From Turritopsis dohrnii (taxonomy: Eukaryota; Cnidaria; Hydrozoa; Anthoathecata; Oceaniidae): 64,000 bases of DNA. Within the stretch, counting starts at the first letter, position 1. Each line of letters starts with the position of its first letter. The notes below the pieces were generated by a model. It ran no database searches and was not told the origin of the DNA. It was given only the letters and a program-made list of their open reading frames with translations. Below are positions 44,363 to 56,199 of this stretch, one piece after another. Both the position numbers and the translations under genes were made by a program. The stretch spans positions 310,001 to 374,000 of the forward strand of contig BQMF02000275.1 in NCBI GenBank assembly GCA_027922465.2, given 5' to 3'.

Positions 44363-44541
44363 GTTTGAGTTAAAACATTCTCAGTAACTCTGATATTAAT
44401 GTTTTAGAGATATTTTCTAAACTGGGTAATACCTTGATCACTTTTTGACGTTAATTCACTTTTACAATACAATGTGCACAAATCTTATCTTTCTATCAAA
44501 TGATGTCATACCTTTTACAAAATGTTTTTAAGCCCTCCTCC
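44363..44541. repeat. Direct repeat flanking the DIRS remnant, right copy
   Basis: See the left copy at 42055-42206. Here the coding part is reduced to TTTGAGTTAAAACATTCTCA (FELKHSQ and stop). Confidence 0.75.
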
Positions 44542-46139
44542 GACGTGTTCCATTCCACGGCAGTTATGAAGATTATACAATTTATCAAACAAATCTCATC
44601 GCAAACGTTCATAAAATGACAGCGCAATGATGTTCACAAATTTGAATTTGAACGGTCCTTATTAAGTTGTCGAGCTCATATCCATTACGGACATTTAAAA
44701 ACATGGCCGACAGAAAAAAAAAAACAAAAACCGTTTAACTTAGAAAGTAAGTACCATTGATAGGAATACCCATATCAACAGTATAATGAAGGTTACGAGA
44801 ACCGAATGTTGATTAACAGATTATTGTGAACATTTAGAACGTACATCAACGTCCGGGAAGTCAGATAATCATTTATGTTTTCACTCATTGTCCGATCAGC
44901 AGATAATTTAATTAGTGATAGCTATATGGTTGATTTCTATGCATTTCGATCCTATACTTATCGTCAAAAATGATTTCAAACTTTACCAGTCGATGGCAAC
45001 TGTAGTTGTCGAAACATAGAAAAAAAACCTGACTTGTTCATGACATGATAAACTCTGATTTATTCAAAGTTCCATTTTTTTCGTTTAAATTGTTACAAAC
45101 AGTCCAACTAAGTGTACAGCTAGTAAAAAAATTGCAAGAGATCCTGCATCTTTAAGGTTCCTTAATTCAGTTTGACAAAGGTCCTAAAAAGTCCTCTGTG
45201 TGGTAACGTTTTCTTGTTTTTAGAATGTAAAAACATATATTCATCAGTATAATAAACTTTTAAAAAGTTTGTTCTGGTTAGAGAGCCATGAGTACAAGAA
45301 GGTTATTCAATGCATGACAGCTAAAAATGACAACCCTTTTTCACATTTCCGTTTGGTTTTGTTTAGGAGCATGAGTACAAGGTTGTTTGAATCGTCTGTT
45401 ACTTAACAACAGACAGATTCATGACATTTCTGCTTCACAACTTTAAGAATAAAAAGCAGATTTTATGTTTAAAAATCTCTTTTAAAAGTACAAGAAATGG
45501 ATGACGTTAAATATTGGAATGTTTATGAAAATTTATGAAAACAGAAAATGAAAAAAACCGATGAATTAAGAAAAACAAAACCCTAATAGAATCTGATGTT
45601 TAGTGTTTGGAAGCAGCCATATTTGTTTACATCAAGTAAATGACTCGAAGAAAACTGAACAATAAAGTTGATGGTTGACGACAAAGGAAACTGTTGTTTA
45701 TTTTGGTTTTTTCTTCTGTTTTAAAATTTCATCATTTGAGGTTTTAAATGTATCTAGACAGAGCATCTTCTTATAATCTCCATTATTTCAAAGACACCAT
45801 AACAACACAAGGATTCTTTTCTATAAAAGTAGGTAGGTCTATTTTTTAAGTTCCTATGAAAGTTTTAAGAATAGTAGAGAATCAAGACTAGTGTTTTTCC
45901 TTCTTGTTAAAGGTTTGAGAAGTTTTATTTCTATCTTTGAACTGATCTCATCATTCAATGAGATTTGTAAGTTAAAATCTTTTATGATTGCTAATCCATA
46001 ACTTAATCCATCCCGCCTCTCCTTAATTGCTGGATTAAAACACCTAATCACATTTCAACATAACCTCCTCGCTTCAAAAATCCTTCTGGCTAATGTTTCT
46101 TCCATCCTTTTTTTTCTCATAATTATTTTCCACTAAGGG
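44542..46139. other. Intergenic DNA, no gene seen
   Basis: AT-rich upstream flank of the + strand GPCR gene. No exon, tRNA or clear repeat. Confidence 0.4.
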
Positions 46140-47333
46140 TTGTACAGTATTGAGTACACTATTTTAGAAATGGTTGTGAATACGACAACAAATTCTTCGC
46201 ATTTCAACGATGCTGTTTATTCTCTCGGCTCACGTGATATTTTACTTGTGGCGGTGTTTTGTATAGTCTTTCTGATCGGAGTAACCGGAAACAGTCTGGT
46301 ATGTTATTTATACAATCCGAAATATGGTATTCGGATAAGTAACACAGAGATACTAATTTTCTACTTGGGCGTGATTGACTTGATCGCCAGTATCTTCAAC
46401 CCTCTCATGTTTACTTATTGGACGATAACAGATTACAAACAATGGCATTTCGGATATATCGGTTGCAAACTTCTGCCAAGCTCAACACGAATTACGATAA
46501 GTTGGTCGATAGGAGTGATTCTGGTGATTACTATCGATAGATGCCGCGTTATATGTCAACCATTACATACGCATTTCAAACGAATTCATTTACGAATGGC
46601 GTTTTTTAGCACCCTGGTATTATCGATCTTATCTGAACTTCCGTTTACTATCTTCCACGAATACAAGGGCGGGTTGTGTAAAGTCTTCGATGCAAAAAAC
46701 CCCAATTTTGTTTACCCAGTCGTTCTAATTTATATATCACGTGACCTTTTCTTTATCATCACCTTCTTCGCCACAATCTATTTCATTCATAAAGAGCTCT
46801 ACGACGAAGAACATATCAAAACGTTACGTCAACAGTACGAAGCAAACAAAATGAAACGCATCGTCAACATGCTTATTACCATTGCCCTGATCTTCATCGT
46901 ACTTGTATTCCCAAGAGAGATACTTCATATCGTTTACTATGCGTCCAGGTTGTCCCCATCATCGGTGATTCCCCATACAAAGTTCATAGTTGATGTGAAC
47001 AGCTTCTTAAAAATACTTCATATGTGCAATAGCATTTGTAATGTTTTCGTGTATGCCAGGCTTAACAGGAGATTCCGTAAACGATTGTTCAACCTTGTGG
47101 CGAAAATGTTTACTCAATCAAGATTCTATGATTACACCCTTACAAATGACAATGCAACATTTTTCTCGTATGAACATGGAGACTCAGTATGGGCCAACCA
47201 AGCAAGTGTATTACGAAAAAATAAGCAATTTCGTTTGACCAGAATTCGAAGTTACATCCAAGATAAGAGAGCTTCTCCTATTGTCGTCAGGAATGTCGGC
47301 TCTGATAAATCGCACATGGAAGTAAAGCTATAA
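46140..47333 (+). CDS. Class A (rhodopsin-family) orphan GPCR, single exon
   Basis: 397 residues with seven hydrophobic segments. N-terminal Asn-rich sequons (NTTTNSS) suggest glycosylation outside the cell. TM1 has GNSLV (Asn51 = 1.50). TM2 has Asp80 (2.50) in GVIDLIAS. Cys109 at the top of TM3 can pair with Cys180 in loop 2. The DRY motif reads DRC (133-135). TM6 lacks CWxP but has LVFPR. TM7 NPxxY reads NVFVY (301-305). A basic cytoplasmic tail follows. The start at 46140 or the Met at codon 11 (46170) could be used. Its closest relative in the window is the - strand gene at 47987-49126. Ligand unknown; intronless peptide/amine-like orphan receptors of this kind are expanded in cnidarians. 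Confidence 0.9.
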   Translation: MYSIEYTILEMVVNTTTNSSHFNDAVYSLGSRDILLVAVFCIVFLIGVTGNSLVCYLYNPKYGIRISNTEILIFYLGVIDLIASIFNPLMFTYWTITDYKQWHFGYIGCKLLPSSTRITISWSIGVILVITIDRCRVICQPLHTHFKRIHLRMAFFSTLVLSILSELPFTIFHEYKGGLCKVFDAKNPNFVYPVVLIYISRDLFFIITFFATIYFIHKELYDEEHIKTLRQQYEANKMKRIVNMLITIALIFIVLVFPREILHIVYYASRLSPSSVIPHTKFIVDVNSFLKILHMCNSICNVFVYARLNRRFRKRLFNLVAKMFTQSRFYDYTLTNDNATFFSYEHGDSVWANQASVLRKNKQFRLTRIRSYIQDKRASPIVVRNVGSDKSHMEVKL

Positions 47334-47986
47334 CACGACGGAAAAATCTTGATTAAAAGAGACCAACGGCGGAAACGATTGGGACGCAAAAGTTCGGGAA
47401 TGAATGACGGAGTTTGAACCTATTGATCGTAATCTTCAACGTACAAAACACATCACTAAAGTTCGAAAATGGTTTTTTTTTCAGAAATGAAGCTTTTGCA
47501 GCCATGGCCGCATTTTTAGGAGATAAAACACAGAGAGTGTGACTTACAGGAATCCTTCTTGCTTGTACAAACATTTTCGAATATTGGGCAGGGTTACTAA
47601 CACTAAACAGAGGTTGTAAAACTGTTGTAGTACTTCACTGTTCATTTTTTAGCACTTTTCAGTATCGTTAATCGCTTATCAAAATGACTCTACTTCTCAA
47701 ACTATTTTGTGAAAAAGTTTTATGCTCAAGAAAGTATGAACTTCTTAAGGTAACCCCTTTACAAAACCCCATCCACCCCAAGTCTCACACCAAAAACTTC
47801 ACCATCCTACAAAAATGAAATGTATTTAAATTATTTAAGTTGACGTTAATTTATTACACCAAACATAATGTACAAAAATGTTATTTATAGAATTTTTACG
47901 ACTGGTAATTATTTGTTTGACTGCAGATAATTATCTCCGTTATGTGTAAATGTTGTTCTTTTTTTCATTTAACAGCATACTTATAT
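47334..47986. other. Shared 3' intergenic region between two convergent GPCR genes
   Basis: The two receptor genes converge on this 653-base stretch, which must hold both 3' UTRs and terminators. Nothing else is coding. Confidence 0.5.
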
Positions 47987-49126
47987 TTACATGTTCGTTT
48001 CGCGTAGGGTTTCAAATCTGACACGATCCATAAGTATCGGAATTTCAGTGTTTGTTTCCTCTGTGTCAGTGTCCGATTGTGTTTTTAAATGGGCCTTTTG
48101 ATCGTCATCTCGTCGGTACAAACTTTTGAATAATCGGATTATTTTAACTCTAAACCTAGCGTGAAGTCCAGCGTATATAAACACGTTGCTTACGCTATTA
48201 CACATGTGCAGAAACTTCAAGGCTGCGTTTATATCTCGTACTTGCTTCGAGTTTGGAATACCAGGTGGATTCAGCCAAGAGATCATAAATGAAATGTGCA
48301 AGATGTCACGTGGAAAAACCAACAAAACAAATACAACTGCCATGGTAACAATCATATTCACAACCTGCTTGGTTTTTCGCAAGTCTTTGTGTTGTTTCAG
48401 TGTTCTGATGTGCTCTTTGTCTAACAGCTCTGCATAAATCAAAACGGTGGTTAAACAAAAGACAGACAAGAAAAACAAATCCCGTAGCATGTAAATTGTG
48501 ATGTTGGGGTAGGCATAATTCGGGTCCTGAGTATTTGCAACGGTGCAAGTGTAACCACTGACAGGCTCCAAATAGATGAAATTCGGCATTTCCGATAAGA
48601 TGGATAAAAAAATGACAATAACAATAGCGACGTTTATGTTCTGCTGTTTAATAGCGGGATTGAACGGCCAACAGATCGTAATGCATCTGTCTATTGTGAT
48701 AATCAAGATTAAACCAAACGAAATCGATACTGTGACTTTAGCTAAAGTTGGCAATAACTTACAGCCAACCACACCAAAATGCCAACTTTTTCCGAAAGTA
48801 ACTTGCCAATAAATGAACAAAGCAGGATTGATGATACTGGCACATAAATCCACAATGGCTAGCCAGTATATAAGACACTCCATCGTTGCGAGTTTTTTGT
48901 TTTTCTTATTGTTGAAACAATAACAGACCAACGCGTTGCCCATAACCCCGATCATTAACACGATCACAAATAAGCAGGTCAGCAAGATATCTGACCAATG
49001 AAAATGGTTTGTCTTTTTGTCAGTTAGAGTAGAATTGTTAATAGCCAATAGGGATGAGTTAATTTCCATCAATTTTGATGTCATTTTCATGTGTAGTCTC
49101 GAAAGATGTGACTGAGATGTCTTCAA
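47987..49126 (-). CDS. Class A (rhodopsin-family) orphan GPCR, single exon, paralog of the 46140 gene
   Basis: 379 residues with seven hydrophobic segments. The N-terminus has several Met codons and sequons (NSSL, NNST); the first ATG is used here, but the Met residues at 13, 15 and 20 are equally plausible starts. TM1 has GNALVCY, TM2 AIVDLCAS, TM3 IGCKLLP-type (VGCKLLP) then TIDRC, and TM7 NVFIY. It shares the unusual features of the + strand receptor: DRC for DRY, GCKLLP, EHIRTLKQ/EHIKTLRQ in loop 3, LVFPR(D/E)ILHI in TM6 and FLHMCNS/ILHMCNS in TM7. The tail is Ser/Thr/Glu-rich with many phosphorylation-type sites, unlike the basic tail of its neighbour. The ligand is unknown. Confidence 0.9.
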   Translation of the reverse strand: MKTSQSHLSRLHMKMTSKLMEINSSLLAINNSTLTDKKTNHFHWSDILLTCLFVIVLMIGVMGNALVCYCFNNKKNKKLATMECLIYWLAIVDLCASIINPALFIYWQVTFGKSWHFGVVGCKLLPTLAKVTVSISFGLILIITIDRCITICWPFNPAIKQQNINVAIVIVIFLSILSEMPNFIYLEPVSGYTCTVANTQDPNYAYPNITIYMLRDLFFLSVFCLTTVLIYAELLDKEHIRTLKQHKDLRKTKQVVNMIVTMAVVFVLLVFPRDILHISFMISWLNPPGIPNSKQVRDINAALKFLHMCNSVSNVFIYAGLHARFRVKIIRLFKSLYRRDDDQKAHLKTQSDTDTEETNTEIPILMDRVRFETLRETNM

Positions 49127-50449
49127 ATAATCTTTTCCAATTTGTTTTCTTTTATTAGTTCTTTTATATCAAAATCTACAAAAAAAGTGATAAACATAAA
49201 GTAAATGACTTGCTCAAACTCATGATCTCTTAATCAGACATATAGCATTTTGCTTCCATAATTCATTTTAACCGTATCGTTTGAAAGTTTGTGAACAACA
49301 GTCAGGAAGATTGTACGTACTGACTTCGCGACGTTTCGGAGAGGTTCTGTCGTAAGCTAACCTTAAGCTTAATTTACTGTCTTCTAAATCCAACTTATAT
49401 AACTATAATATCTCTACAAGAAGACCAGAAACTGAATAATACCTTTCTCATTCATGAAATACAAGGATGTAATTCTTTTAATTAGTCTGCCTCGCAATCG
49501 GCAGGACCACGATTTTGTGTTCTAACTTGTGATCCATCGAAATCATAGAACTAAGATTTCCGCGCCAGAACAATTTCTACTGATGTCATTCTAAATTTAT
49601 TATTTGTCGCTGGCTTCTCTTACCTTGATATTCAGAATGCAAAAATCACTATTAAATACAATAAGCAAAACATCAAGCTCGGGTAAGGCTTGGGAATGAA
49701 GTGGACTTGAAAGCAATGAATATATGGCTTTTACACTTCCATTTAAAACTCTCCATTGTATTATTTTCGATCACCAGTCAAATGGTTATTGATAACGACT
49801 ACACCATGATCGAACCTGTTTGACACTGACCACGATCGATGTCGACTGAACTCTCTAGAATAAACCTACGATTTGATTATATCTGAGCTTTATCATAACA
49901 CATTTCTTATCGATAATCTATGTAATGACGTCATTAAAAACACAAGTTAAGTGGAGCCTCGGCTCGATCAAGATGAACAAGAGGCTGTCCGTAAGACATT
50001 CAAAATATTGACATTGGTTTGTAAAGCGAGTTTTCTTTATCGTTATGTGAAGAAATTGTTACTCTTTCGCACTTTTTCCCTCTTTTTCATCATTACCTGT
50101 TGCCAGGTTACAATAAACAGTGATTTGTGGAATGCGTCATGAAGGAGCTACGTTGATAACTTTCACGATAAACGGATTTTCAGCATAATGTAAAATTATC
50201 AATAGTGGTATGATTATTTGTGATTTCGAAGTTAGGCCAATTAGAAATTACATATCAAACCTTCCAAATCCACAAATCTTGAAATCCCACCAGCAATAAT
50301 GAAGCATGAATTGCTGAAAGGGGACTTAGTAAAAGTCTTATTTTCGCTGTTTAGTTTTTTGGAGTTTTAATCCTCGAAGCCTCCCCACAGTTTAAATAAT
50401 GACCATGGCAGCATGTATAAAATGAACTGAAATTCGATAATATATCTTT
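49127..50449. other. Intergenic DNA, no gene seen
   Basis: 5' flank of the - strand GPCR gene; its promoter should lie at the left of this interval. No convincing TATA box or exon. Confidence 0.4.
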
Positions 50450-50570
50450 CCCATGGGGAAAATTTGCTGAAAAGTCACTGCGAGTGAGTGCATTTCTATA
50501 GTAAGACACGTACAACTTCAATGGAAACGCTCTTCGATGCAGAGACTTTTTGACGATCTTGCCCGCTGGG
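50450..50570. mobile_element. ~120 bp MITE, imperfect TIRs of ~43 bp, copy 1
   Basis: The left end CCCATGGGGAAAATTTGCTG pairs with the right end (inverted CCCAGCGGGCAAGATCGTCA). Related copies: 52134-52253 and 53611-53756, plus a single end near 59260. The TIRs make up most of the element. Confidence 0.7.
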
Positions 50571-52133
50571 TTACCAAGCACCAAAACTTGAACACTCACC
50601 TACTTACTTATCAAGTAGGACAGAGATCTCATACACAAACTATTTACTTCGTACCTACCAACTTCTATAGTACACCATAATAAACAGTGAAATCAGGATG
50701 AAATTCTTGCAATGTAAAGAAGGTCTAAATATCCAAGATCAGAGGTGTAGCTAGACCTCAGTCAAAATTTGTGGAGGAGAGTTTAGTCATTTAAAGTAGA
50801 ACAGAAAAACGTGCAAGTAACCATAGCGACACTTCAAGGCTGAAATACATTGCCATTAAGTAACTTGATCGTCACTAAAGAAATGTCATAACACTCCTCC
50901 ACTTTTTTTGAATGACCTTGAATACGCGTATGAGGATGGTCTTTGAATAGAAAAGGTTCAAAGAAAGCACCATCCAGTCCTCACAACAACCGTCTAGTCC
51001 GATTTTTCCATGTTGAAGAAATCGGATTAAAGAGACTTATTGTTAGCGAAGTGTTCTTCAAAAAGTGTCCCAAGTATCTACTCAATATCTTGATATCTGA
51101 AAATACAAAATAAAATCTGAAATTGTACTACAAAAAAATCAAACCAGATGAGCATGTAGGTACAGTACCTGTGAAGGACCTTCCATTATTTTAGATCACT
51201 ACTCCTGCTTTACATCTTAGAGATTAGACGTTCAAATTTCACTTCGCACCATGCCATAAACATGTTCAAGGGTCTGGTAAATCTCATGAACAAATACAGG
51301 CGCTGTACTTCAAAGAGGCCTTGATAATATTTTTGTTGCGTCACTAAACGCCATAGTAAACCGTTATCGAAGTTAGCTGATCATGAAAAGAAATTAGTTT
51401 TTGTTTTTGAAGCTCCCTGTCCTAAAGCAAAATAAGGTTGAATCAAAGGTACTGTCAATATTTTCTCAAATCACTCAAATAGCAAAAAAGAAAATAACGA
51501 TGAAAATTTTTAATTGCTGTAAAAAGAAGGGTTACATTTGATGTAATAAAAATAATGAAGAACATATTTTTCTGATATATTAGAAGAACGAAAAGCGAAT
51601 AAATTTGAAACAGGGTTGAATCCGTAAACTAGAAATGGAGAATTTTTACTTAGCACATATAAACAAATGTAACCGAGCCATAGGTTCTCAGAACACATAC
51701 TGGATAATCTCCCAACCGGCATGTGACCCCGTACACAAAACAGTAAGGAATCACAGGAAAGTAAGGTTTTTCTGAAGCGAAGCTTAACCTATGGGGTACG
51801 GTCGATAAATTTTACAATGATTACGTCATAATTACTCATCATCAAAAGATGCTGAAGTCACACCGATGAAGTGTATATTAATTGACAATACTTATCAAGG
51901 ATTGATTGACACAGAGAAAATCCAGTCATAAAGTCCATGGCTTCATTTAACTGTTGTAAACAATAAATTACTTAACATTCAACTGATCACGACGAAGTGA
52001 TCTTGATTCGATATCAGGATCTCATCTCTACTTATCCAAATGAAAAATATCGACAATCAAAACTCTAAAACTTCTGTATGGCTAACAAAGTACTTCCACA
52101 AAAAATGAAATCTTGTTCTGTTTTTACTACCAA
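50571..52133. other. Intergenic DNA, no gene seen
   Basis: No supported exon, RNA gene or bounded repeat. Confidence 0.4.
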
Positions 52134-52253
52134 CCCAGTGTGCAAAATCGTCAAAAAGTTATTGTGAGGAAGAGCATTGTTATTGAAATAGTGGGTATAT
52201 TTCTATAGAAATGCACTCCTTCGTAATGGATTTTGACAAATTTGCCCACTGGG
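52134..52253. mobile_element. ~120 bp MITE, copy 2
   Basis: Ends CCCAGTGTGCAAAATCGTCA and TTGACAAATTTGCCCACTGGG (inverted form of the same end). It shares GCATTTCTATAG-type sequence with copy 1. Confidence 0.7.
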
Positions 52254-53610
52254 AACACGCTAACCATTCACGATAAACAAGAATTTTCGAAAACTTCTCA
52301 AACTTCAGTATGACAGACGCGTCATCTCATTTGTTAGTCTTGTTGTTAAATGTAGACAGTAAGCTCATTCACAACATCTACATCGAAATCACACAAGCGT
52401 TGTACGTAATGACATCAATGGCCACATCGTTAAATGTAATTACAGCAAAGAAGATAAGAAAAACGATAACAAATTGTTTGCTTGTTTGTGTTAATTCTGC
52501 TTCTTTATTTATTTGTTTGTTTATTTATGCTGTTGTTGTTATTACTGTTGTTGCCTTGAAACAAGGCAAGGAAAACAACTATACCCCCAAGTACATATGG
52601 AAAAACTATAAAAACCTTAAAAAGCGGACAAAATGAAGATTTCTTTTATCAAAACTTACGTGACCAAATCACCATGAGTCATGTATGAATGGAGACAGAT
52701 TACATCAAAAAAAATTTCGCCCAATTTGTAATGGTGCCTTCTAAGAATAGGATATTTAAAAATAAAAATTCTATTTTTGGTGATAAATGTAATTCTTTGT
52801 TTTTTGCGCAAATAATACAAGAAGCCATTAACGACTTGCTATCGCATCATTTCATCAAAATATTCATAATCCTTCCTTCAAAACAAAAAAAACTCTACCT
52901 CAAAGGAATGATGAACAAGGATGACACGTCTGAAAAATCTTCGGGTTAGAAAACAATCTTCCTTCCGAACTGCAAGTAATCTCTGCCAAAACGATTGATC
53001 TTAAATGATCCGGATTTAATTAGCTAATACTGGATAATTTAACATACTTTGATCTATTAGGCAACAGTTTTTCATCCTGCACGTTGAATATCATATCTCA
53101 TTCATTTCTCTAACTTGAATTTTTCTTTTTCTTTTGCTGTGCGTATTCCATATTTGTTGACGATAGACTTATCCCACATTTGTTACGTGGGAATTTGAGT
53201 TATTTTTTCAGATTAAATCATTTCAAGAAAAATAATTAAAGAGAATAAAGGCTTAATTAAGACATATTAAGTAATTTCGGTTAACATAAAGATTTTGTTC
53301 CATACAGTCTGCTACAGATTGATGATTTCCATCTGGTGCCATATAAGGCATAATCTACCTATACAAACCCACCAATTCAAAAATTTTTTTATGACTGGAA
53401 AGCAAACGACGATTGGAAATGTTGTGATTGGTCGATTTCAGAAATAGAACTCTCTTTCTCTCGTCATCATACGCATGTGCAAATGCAAACAAAACATACA
53501 GACAAAAGTCGAAATGTTTAAAATTCATACTCACTAATTGTGTATGCGAATGGGCCATCAATGGTTAGTTTATATAAAATTTCCATTACGAAATTTCCGT
53601 AAGAAATAGA
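52254..53610. other. Intergenic DNA, no gene supported
   Basis: Two ATG frames (about 52310-52636 and 52689-52949) are open for 86-108 codons, the first with one hydrophobic segment. They have no family motifs and AT-driven composition, and I cannot support them as genes. Confidence 0.35.
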
Positions 53611-53756
53611 AGCAAAGAATTGACAAAAAGTAATCAATACCGAGCGTTTGAAGCCGTCAAAGATCACTGCGACAAAGAACACGTTCATTTAAATAGTCTC
53701 TATAGTTTCATACAAATATACTCCTTCGCAATGGTGTCATCAAATCTTTCCAGTGG
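53611..53756. mobile_element. Degenerate copy 3 of the ~120 bp MITE family
   Basis: The left end GCAAAGAATTGACAAAAAGT and the right end TCATCAAATCTTTCCAGTGG keep the inverted relationship. ACTCCTTCGCAATGG is shared with copy 2. Confidence 0.5.
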
Positions 53757-54487
53757 CTACGCTTTTTTCGAAAAATGAATGTCAGAGAAAGAAGTATTAT
53801 AAATTTACTAAGTGCCATCCTTTAATGTTTTTTTTGCAACATCATCCTAATACTTTTAGGATACTTTACATCGGCATATTTTGAAGGAATATTATGATTG
53901 ACTTCGTGCAATAGTGCGCCATCATCGAAAACATTTATTGTTGAAGTTGTTGTAAATTGACATGTTTTGCAAATCGATCCTTGATTAACGATATTGGCTC
54001 TTGTGCAGGCTCATACTCAAAATAAGTTGTGTTATCTTGACCTTGACTCCATGTACATAAGAGAGTTTCCGCTTTCATTTATCGTTGATAGCTTGACGGA
54101 ACGGTTGTCAAAGCAACCTCGTACGCAGAGTTGTTAGTCTCTAATTGATATAAGGTATACAAAATGAATTTGATGTCATAGGCGATCTTTGTGTCCGCAC
54201 TTTCTGCCTAGCTACAGAAAGTTTGATTATCTCGATTCTATAAATTATTACGGAGTCAGTGCATTGAATCTTTATTCAACAGTTATTTACACGTCTTTTG
54301 AAGCACGGTAAAATGTAAACATTGTCATGAAGAACATGCTAGTTGTAGAAGTAATTCAACGAGGCTGTAGTGAAAAGTGTTGATGAAACAAATGTATTTG
54401 AAGTTGAACGGCTCGTTCGGGTGCAAGAGTGATACGCTTGGGTGCTAAATCATTTACTCATCTGCTATGAACTAGTGTTATCACATA
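53757..54487. other. Intergenic DNA, no gene seen
   Basis: Nothing supported. Confidence 0.4.
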
Positions 54488-54760
54488 TGGGGTCGGTAGC
54501 TTAGTGGTTAGAGCAATCTCCCGGCAAGCGAGAGGCCGTGGTCTCGATTTCCAATCAATCCGTATTCAAAACAAATCCAGTGAATCAAAGTTTTCGCACC
54601 TTCGAACTTCCAGTTTAAGATCGCCGTGTCAGGGCGTCATTTTTGAATCTCAATACTTACTTGTTGGTCTCGTCACAATCGTTATACCAAAACTTTCCTC
54701 CCCAGTTCGACCAGTTGAAATACTTTCGTTAAATAGCGAGGTCTTTTAAAGCTCTTGCTT
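54488..54760 (+). mobile_element. tRNA-derived SINE-like element
   Basis: The first 70 bases contain a good A box (TAGCTTAGTGGTTAGAGCA) and a B-box-like GGTCTCGATTTCC about 40 bases on. The anticodon arm does not close with a 7-base loop and the acceptor stem is poor, so this is not a tRNA gene. The 3' limit is uncertain. No second copy in the window; its sequence differs from the SINE at 28921. Confidence 0.5.
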
Positions 54761-54967
54761 GCCTGGATAATACACATCCCATGCAATGTGCTTTTTATGG
54801 TGTCTATTAATACTTATTCTTGAATATACCTATTTCATTTAAGTTAGTACCTCTTCATTTAGAACCTCTTCACACAGTCTGTAACACTTTGATTCATATC
54901 ATGTGTTTAACTCTGCTTTTCGCCGCTTTCACTATGCATGTTTTTTATACAACCTCAGACCGTGCAG

Positions 54968-55048
54968 CTGCACAACAAACTCAAACCCATCAGGGTCTCT
55001 TGTCTTTTCGATATACGGATAGCGGCAAAGAAGACCCTGGCGAACGCT
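54968..55048. repeat. Dispersed repeat, copy 1 (inverted partner at 58763-58838)
   Basis: CTTTTCGATATACGGATAGC followed by GGCAAAGAAGACCCTGGCGA, about 80 bases in all, is repeated in inverted orientation at 58763-58838, where the match is nearly perfect over the core. The nature of the parent element is unknown. Confidence 0.7.
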
Positions 55049-55231
55049 GGTCACATGACATGAAGATTACACAAAATCTGTGTAATTTTTATAAAAGGTG
55101 GCCCGAAGAAATTTTGTCTCGTGCATTCAGTTTTTTATATAGTCACCTTACAACCAATATAGAGACCAAATATAGTCCGCCGAGTTCACTCGAGCTCATT
55201 CATGCAAAACTTTAAAGTTGTTTACATACCG

Positions 55232-55694
55232 TAATGCATCGATTAAACGCCCCCTTCTTTTAAACGCCCCCCTCGAATAGACGCCCCCCCTTTTCAGGAG
55301 ATTTTTAAATAAACGCCCCCCTCTATTAGACGCCCCTCTCTAAAGAGGGGCGTTTATTAGAGACACACTAATTAAGGCATGTAGAACTACTACATTGCAT
55401 TGTTTCAGCCTCAATGTTTTCATTTTGTATAAAAATATGGAAATTTGCGATAGACGCCTTTCTTTTTAAATTTTAAACTAACAGTTGGAAACTTTGTCTT
55501 TATTGACGATGATCTTGAAGTTTAATTTTGTATATTTTTTATCAATGTTTATATTTAGTTTATATTTACGAAAAAGAAGAGTTTCACAAAAATTCAATAA
55601 ACGCCCCCCTCTTTTAAACGCCCTCCTCGAATAGACGCCCCACTAAAAATTTAAAAAATTTAATAAACGCCCCGGGCGTCTAATCGAAGCATTA
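55232..55694. mobile_element. 463 bp MITE with GACGCCC-rich ends
   Basis: TAATGCATCGATTAAACGCC at the left is inverted at the right as GGGCGTCTAATCGAAGCATT with two mismatches. The terminal TA on both sides fits a TA target. Inside, AAACGCCCCC and AATAGACGCCCC alternate. A hairpin (GACGCCCCTCT, then AGAGGGGCGTTTATTAG) lies at about 55331-55359. The end style is pogo/Tigger-like. No transposase. Confidence 0.8.
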
Positions 55695-56199
55695 CTTTCC
55701 AAGACTTCAACAGCATTCTGATTTGTAAAGATTTTATTCCTTAGGTTATTACATTCGAAAACCTTGCATGATAAAAGGGAAATTGCAAAATTCGTGTGGT
55801 GTTATGTGGATTTTATCTTTGTAACGAGCTGTGGTTTATTTTGGAGACACATACAGAAACCGTGGACAAAATTAAAAAATGAACAGAAAATTAAAACTTG
55901 AGTGTATTGAGGTTCAATCTTCCACAAAACAAAATATAGATAACCAATAATGGCACACACAGTAAAAAAACAACCTATGAAGATAAGACAATATCATAAC
56001 AGTGAGAGAAGATTCTCATGAAATAATGTTTGGAATGAAGAACTTATTCAAATATATGAAATGATTCAACATTGTTATTTATATCAAAATTTGCTTAGTT
56101 CACTGGTCAGTAGATGTATGCCTATTTCAAAAGCTCTGAACTTTTTTTTGTAAGTGTCTAAGTATTATTGAGTCAGTATACGTGTTTGTCACAAATGAA
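55695..56199. other. Intergenic DNA, no gene seen
   Basis: AT-rich, nothing supported. Confidence 0.4.

Noticed and set aside
48186..48812. + strand frames opposite the - strand GPCR
   Set aside because: Antisense shadows of a clear seven-helix receptor.
52310..52636. Membrane protein frame of 108 codons
   Set aside because: One hydrophobic stretch from T-rich sequence, no family motif, no receptor-like features.
54488..54560. tRNA gene
   Set aside because: A and B boxes are present, but the anticodon arm and acceptor stem do not fold properly; better explained as a SINE head.
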